From Methanocalculus sp. (GTDB lineage: Archaea; Halobacteriota; Methanomicrobia; Methanomicrobiales; Methanocorpusculaceae): DNA of 7,006 bases. The notes under the pieces were generated by a model that was not told the origin of the DNA, did no database searches, and saw only the letters and a list, made by a program, of their open reading frames with translations. This document shows positions 5,602-7,006 of the stretch, piece by piece. The stretch spans positions 1 through 7,006 of the forward strand of contig NZ_JARVGN010000080.1 of NCBI RefSeq assembly GCF_029762515.1, given 5' to 3'. A program made the translations under genes and the position numbers. Each line of letters begins with the position of its first letter. Positions within the stretch are counted from its first letter, which is position 1.

Positions 5602-6966
5602 TCAGCCCTGCTTTGTTGCCATAAGGATCTCCCCGACAGCCCGGAAGAGATCCTCGACCTCATTGAAGACCGGCACCCTGCCTCTCCTGAGGACAGGAAA
5701 GCCGGGCTTCACCGAATCCCCTCCGGGAAGGGCAGCAACCACCATATTTGCTGTATGCTCGCCAAACCGAACGATCTCAAGTGCAAGCTGCTTTGGATCT
5801 GCTATTGCGGTCGGAGCAGAAATGATGATGGCAATATCCCAGAAATCCTGGTTTTTCAGGAGAATATCAAAGGCCTTTGCAAACCGTTCTGTGGTCGAAT
5901 CACCGATCATATCGATCGGGTTTCTGCCGCTCCATCCCGGCGGGAGGATCGCATCCATCTCAGCATGTACCCCGTCCGGGAGCATGACGAGATCGATTCC
6001 GTTCCTCTCTGCATAATCTGATGAGAGGACCGCAAAACCGCCCGCACTCGTCACGACAACAGCCCGGTTCCCTTTTGGATAGCCCTGCCCTGAGAGTATT
6101 GTCCCGATCTGGAACGCGGATCTGATCGAGTCGGCAGGAACCACTCCCCCCTGCCGAAATGCCGCACGATAGGTCTGGTAGTCGCCGGCAAGGGAACCGG
6201 TATGGGATGCAGCGGCTGCCCTCCCGATCCGGGATCTCCCGGCCTTGATCGCCACCACAGGTTTCTCTTTTGATACCTGGGAGACAGTCTCAAGGAACCG
6301 CTTCCCCTCGCGTATCTCCTCGATATAGAGTATGATTACAGAGGTATTCTCATCTTTTGCGAGGAGATCGATGTAATCGACGAAACTGATATCCGACTGG
6401 TTTCCGGCACTGATGATAGCAGAAAACCCGATCTCCTCCTGAATGCTCCAGTCCACAATCGTTGTTATCAATGCCCCGCTCTGTGAGATGAATCCAAAGG
6501 GTCCCGGGTTTGCAGAATTGTTGCTGAAGGTTGTATTGATCTGTTCCGGCGGCACCATGATCCCGAGGCTGTTTGGCCCGATGATCCGAAGCCCGTTCTT
6601 TCTCGCAATGCTGACGATCTCCTCTTCGAGCAGTTTTCCCTCCTCTCCGGACTCCCGGAATCCAAATGAGATGATGACCGCAGTTCTGACACCCTTCCGG
6701 GCACAATCCGAGATTATCGACGGAACTACCGCCGCAGGCACGGCAATCACCGCCATGTCAACCGCTTCAGGAATCTCCGTCACCTTCTGATATGCCCTCC
6801 TCCCGAGGATCTCCTGATGTCTGGGGTTTACCGGATAGAGCCTGCCGGGAAAAGAGAGGAGGTTTCTTGTGATTGTATAGCCGATCTTCCCCTGATCAGG
6901 GCTTGCGCCGACGACCGCAATTGACCGGGGCTTCAGTATAGCGGGATCAAGTGGCAAAAGAGCCAT
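5602..6966 (-). CDS. Acetyl/acyl-CoA synthetase (ADP-forming), alpha-subunit type
   Basis: A 454-residue protein of the length usual for the separate alpha subunit of ADP-forming acyl-CoA synthetases. It has an N-terminal CoA-binding Rossmann domain (SIAVVGAS at 15-22, YPVNPRH at 44-50, GPNSLGI at 130-136) and then the succinyl-CoA-synthetase-like domains (FISQSGAL at 159-166, ISAGNQSDISFVDYIDLL at 185-202, IKAGRS at 240-245). SHTGSLAG at 254-261 contains the conserved His255 expected to carry phosphate, and NPIDMIG lies at 349-355. The enzyme interconverts acyl-CoA + ADP + Pi with acid + CoA + ATP, but needs an ATP-grasp beta subunit, which is not in this window and may lie just beyond the right edge or elsewhere. 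In methanogens it could activate acetate for biosynthesis; substrate choice is not readable. The ATG at 6964-6966 has GGAGG just upstream, yet the frame stays open to the window edge, so a longer N-terminus cannot be excluded. Confidence 0.88.
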   Translation of the reverse strand: MALLPLDPAILKPRSIAVVGASPDQGKIGYTITRNLLSFPGRLYPVNPRHQEILGRRAYQKVTEIPEAVDMAVIAVPAAVVPSIISDCARKGVRTAVIISFGFRESGEEGKLLEEEIVSIARKNGLRIIGPNSLGIMVPPEQINTTFSNNSANPGPFGFISQSGALITTIVDWSIQEEIGFSAIISAGNQSDISFVDYIDLLAKDENTSVIILYIEEIREGKRFLETVSQVSKEKPVVAIKAGRSRIGRAAAASHTGSLAGDYQTYRAAFRQGGVVPADSIRSAFQIGTILSGQGYPKGNRAVVVTSAGGFAVLSSDYAERNGIDLVMLPDGVHAEMDAILPPGWSGRNPIDMIGDSTTERFAKAFDILLKNQDFWDIAIIISAPTAIADPKQLALEIVRFGEHTANMVVAALPGGDSVKPGFPVLRRGRVPVFNEVEDLFRAVGEILMATKQG

Positions 6967-6968
6967 CT

Positions 6969-6974
6969 CCTCCT
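6969..6974 (-). promoter_or_regulatory. Purine-rich ribosome-binding site before the acyl-CoA synthetase gene
   Basis: On the minus strand AGGAGG lies two bases before the ATG at 6966. The motif is a strong anti-16S match but the spacing is shorter than ideal, so it supports this start without settling it. Confidence 0.4.
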
Positions 6975-7006
6975 GTTTCTGCTGCTCCCCTTCGATGAAC
7001 CGGGCA

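Noticed and set aside
5542..6021. A 159-codon plus-strand frame over the end of the acyl-CoA synthetase gene
   Set aside because: It overlaps two well-supported genes, shows no family motif and has no ribosome site.
1..7006. A mobile element, defence island or CRISPR array
   Set aside because: No transposase, integrase, nuclease, repeat-spacer pattern or terminal inverted repeats are visible, and the genes are of housekeeping or metabolic type with uniform composition.

Overview
The window reads as about 7 kb of a dense, moderately GC-rich archaeal chromosome, most likely from a euryarchaeal methanogen of the Methanomicrobiales type. The strongest archaeal marker is a complete Tsr3 gene, an rRNA-modifying enzyme confined to archaea and eukaryotes. 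An ADP-forming acetyl-CoA synthetase alpha-subunit homologue, Shine-Dalgarno sites of the GGAGG type, T-run stops in the short gaps and several apparently leaderless starts agree with this. The order-level placement is recall of similar proteins, not a search result. No tRNA, rRNA, CRISPR array, IS element or phage gene is visible, and no stretch over 300 bases lacks a gene.

Layout. (1) 2-925 (+): 3' part of a multi-pass membrane protein whose true start lies left of the window. (2) 986-1723 (+): class I SAM-dependent methyltransferase, overlapped by (3) a YkgJ-type cysteine-cluster protein. The diagnostic N-terminal cysteines of (3) lie upstream of the first ordinary start codon, so it either begins at a CTG near 1742 or carries a one-base shift in a G-run. 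(4) 2274-4193 (+): a 639-residue membrane protein joining an Nramp/APC-like transporter half to a LytS-type five-helix (5TMR_LYT) sensor half. (5) 4195-4689 (-): tsr3. (6) 4743-5600 (+): a two-domain protein joining a TudS/DUF523-like cysteine domain to a nucleoside 2-deoxyribosyltransferase domain. (7) 5602-6966 (-): the alpha-subunit type acyl-CoA synthetase (ADP-forming).

The genes do not form one pathway. Genes 2 and 3 are probably co-transcribed. Genes 4/5 and 6/7 are convergent pairs, each with one base between the stop codons, and genes 5/6 diverge from a 53-base intergenic region with a shared TATA-like core. The most noteworthy content is the two domain fusions, Nramp-like plus LytS 5TM and desulfidase-like plus deoxyribosyltransferase, and the disturbed start of the cysteine-cluster gene. 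I did not find a multi-gene defence or mobile system.
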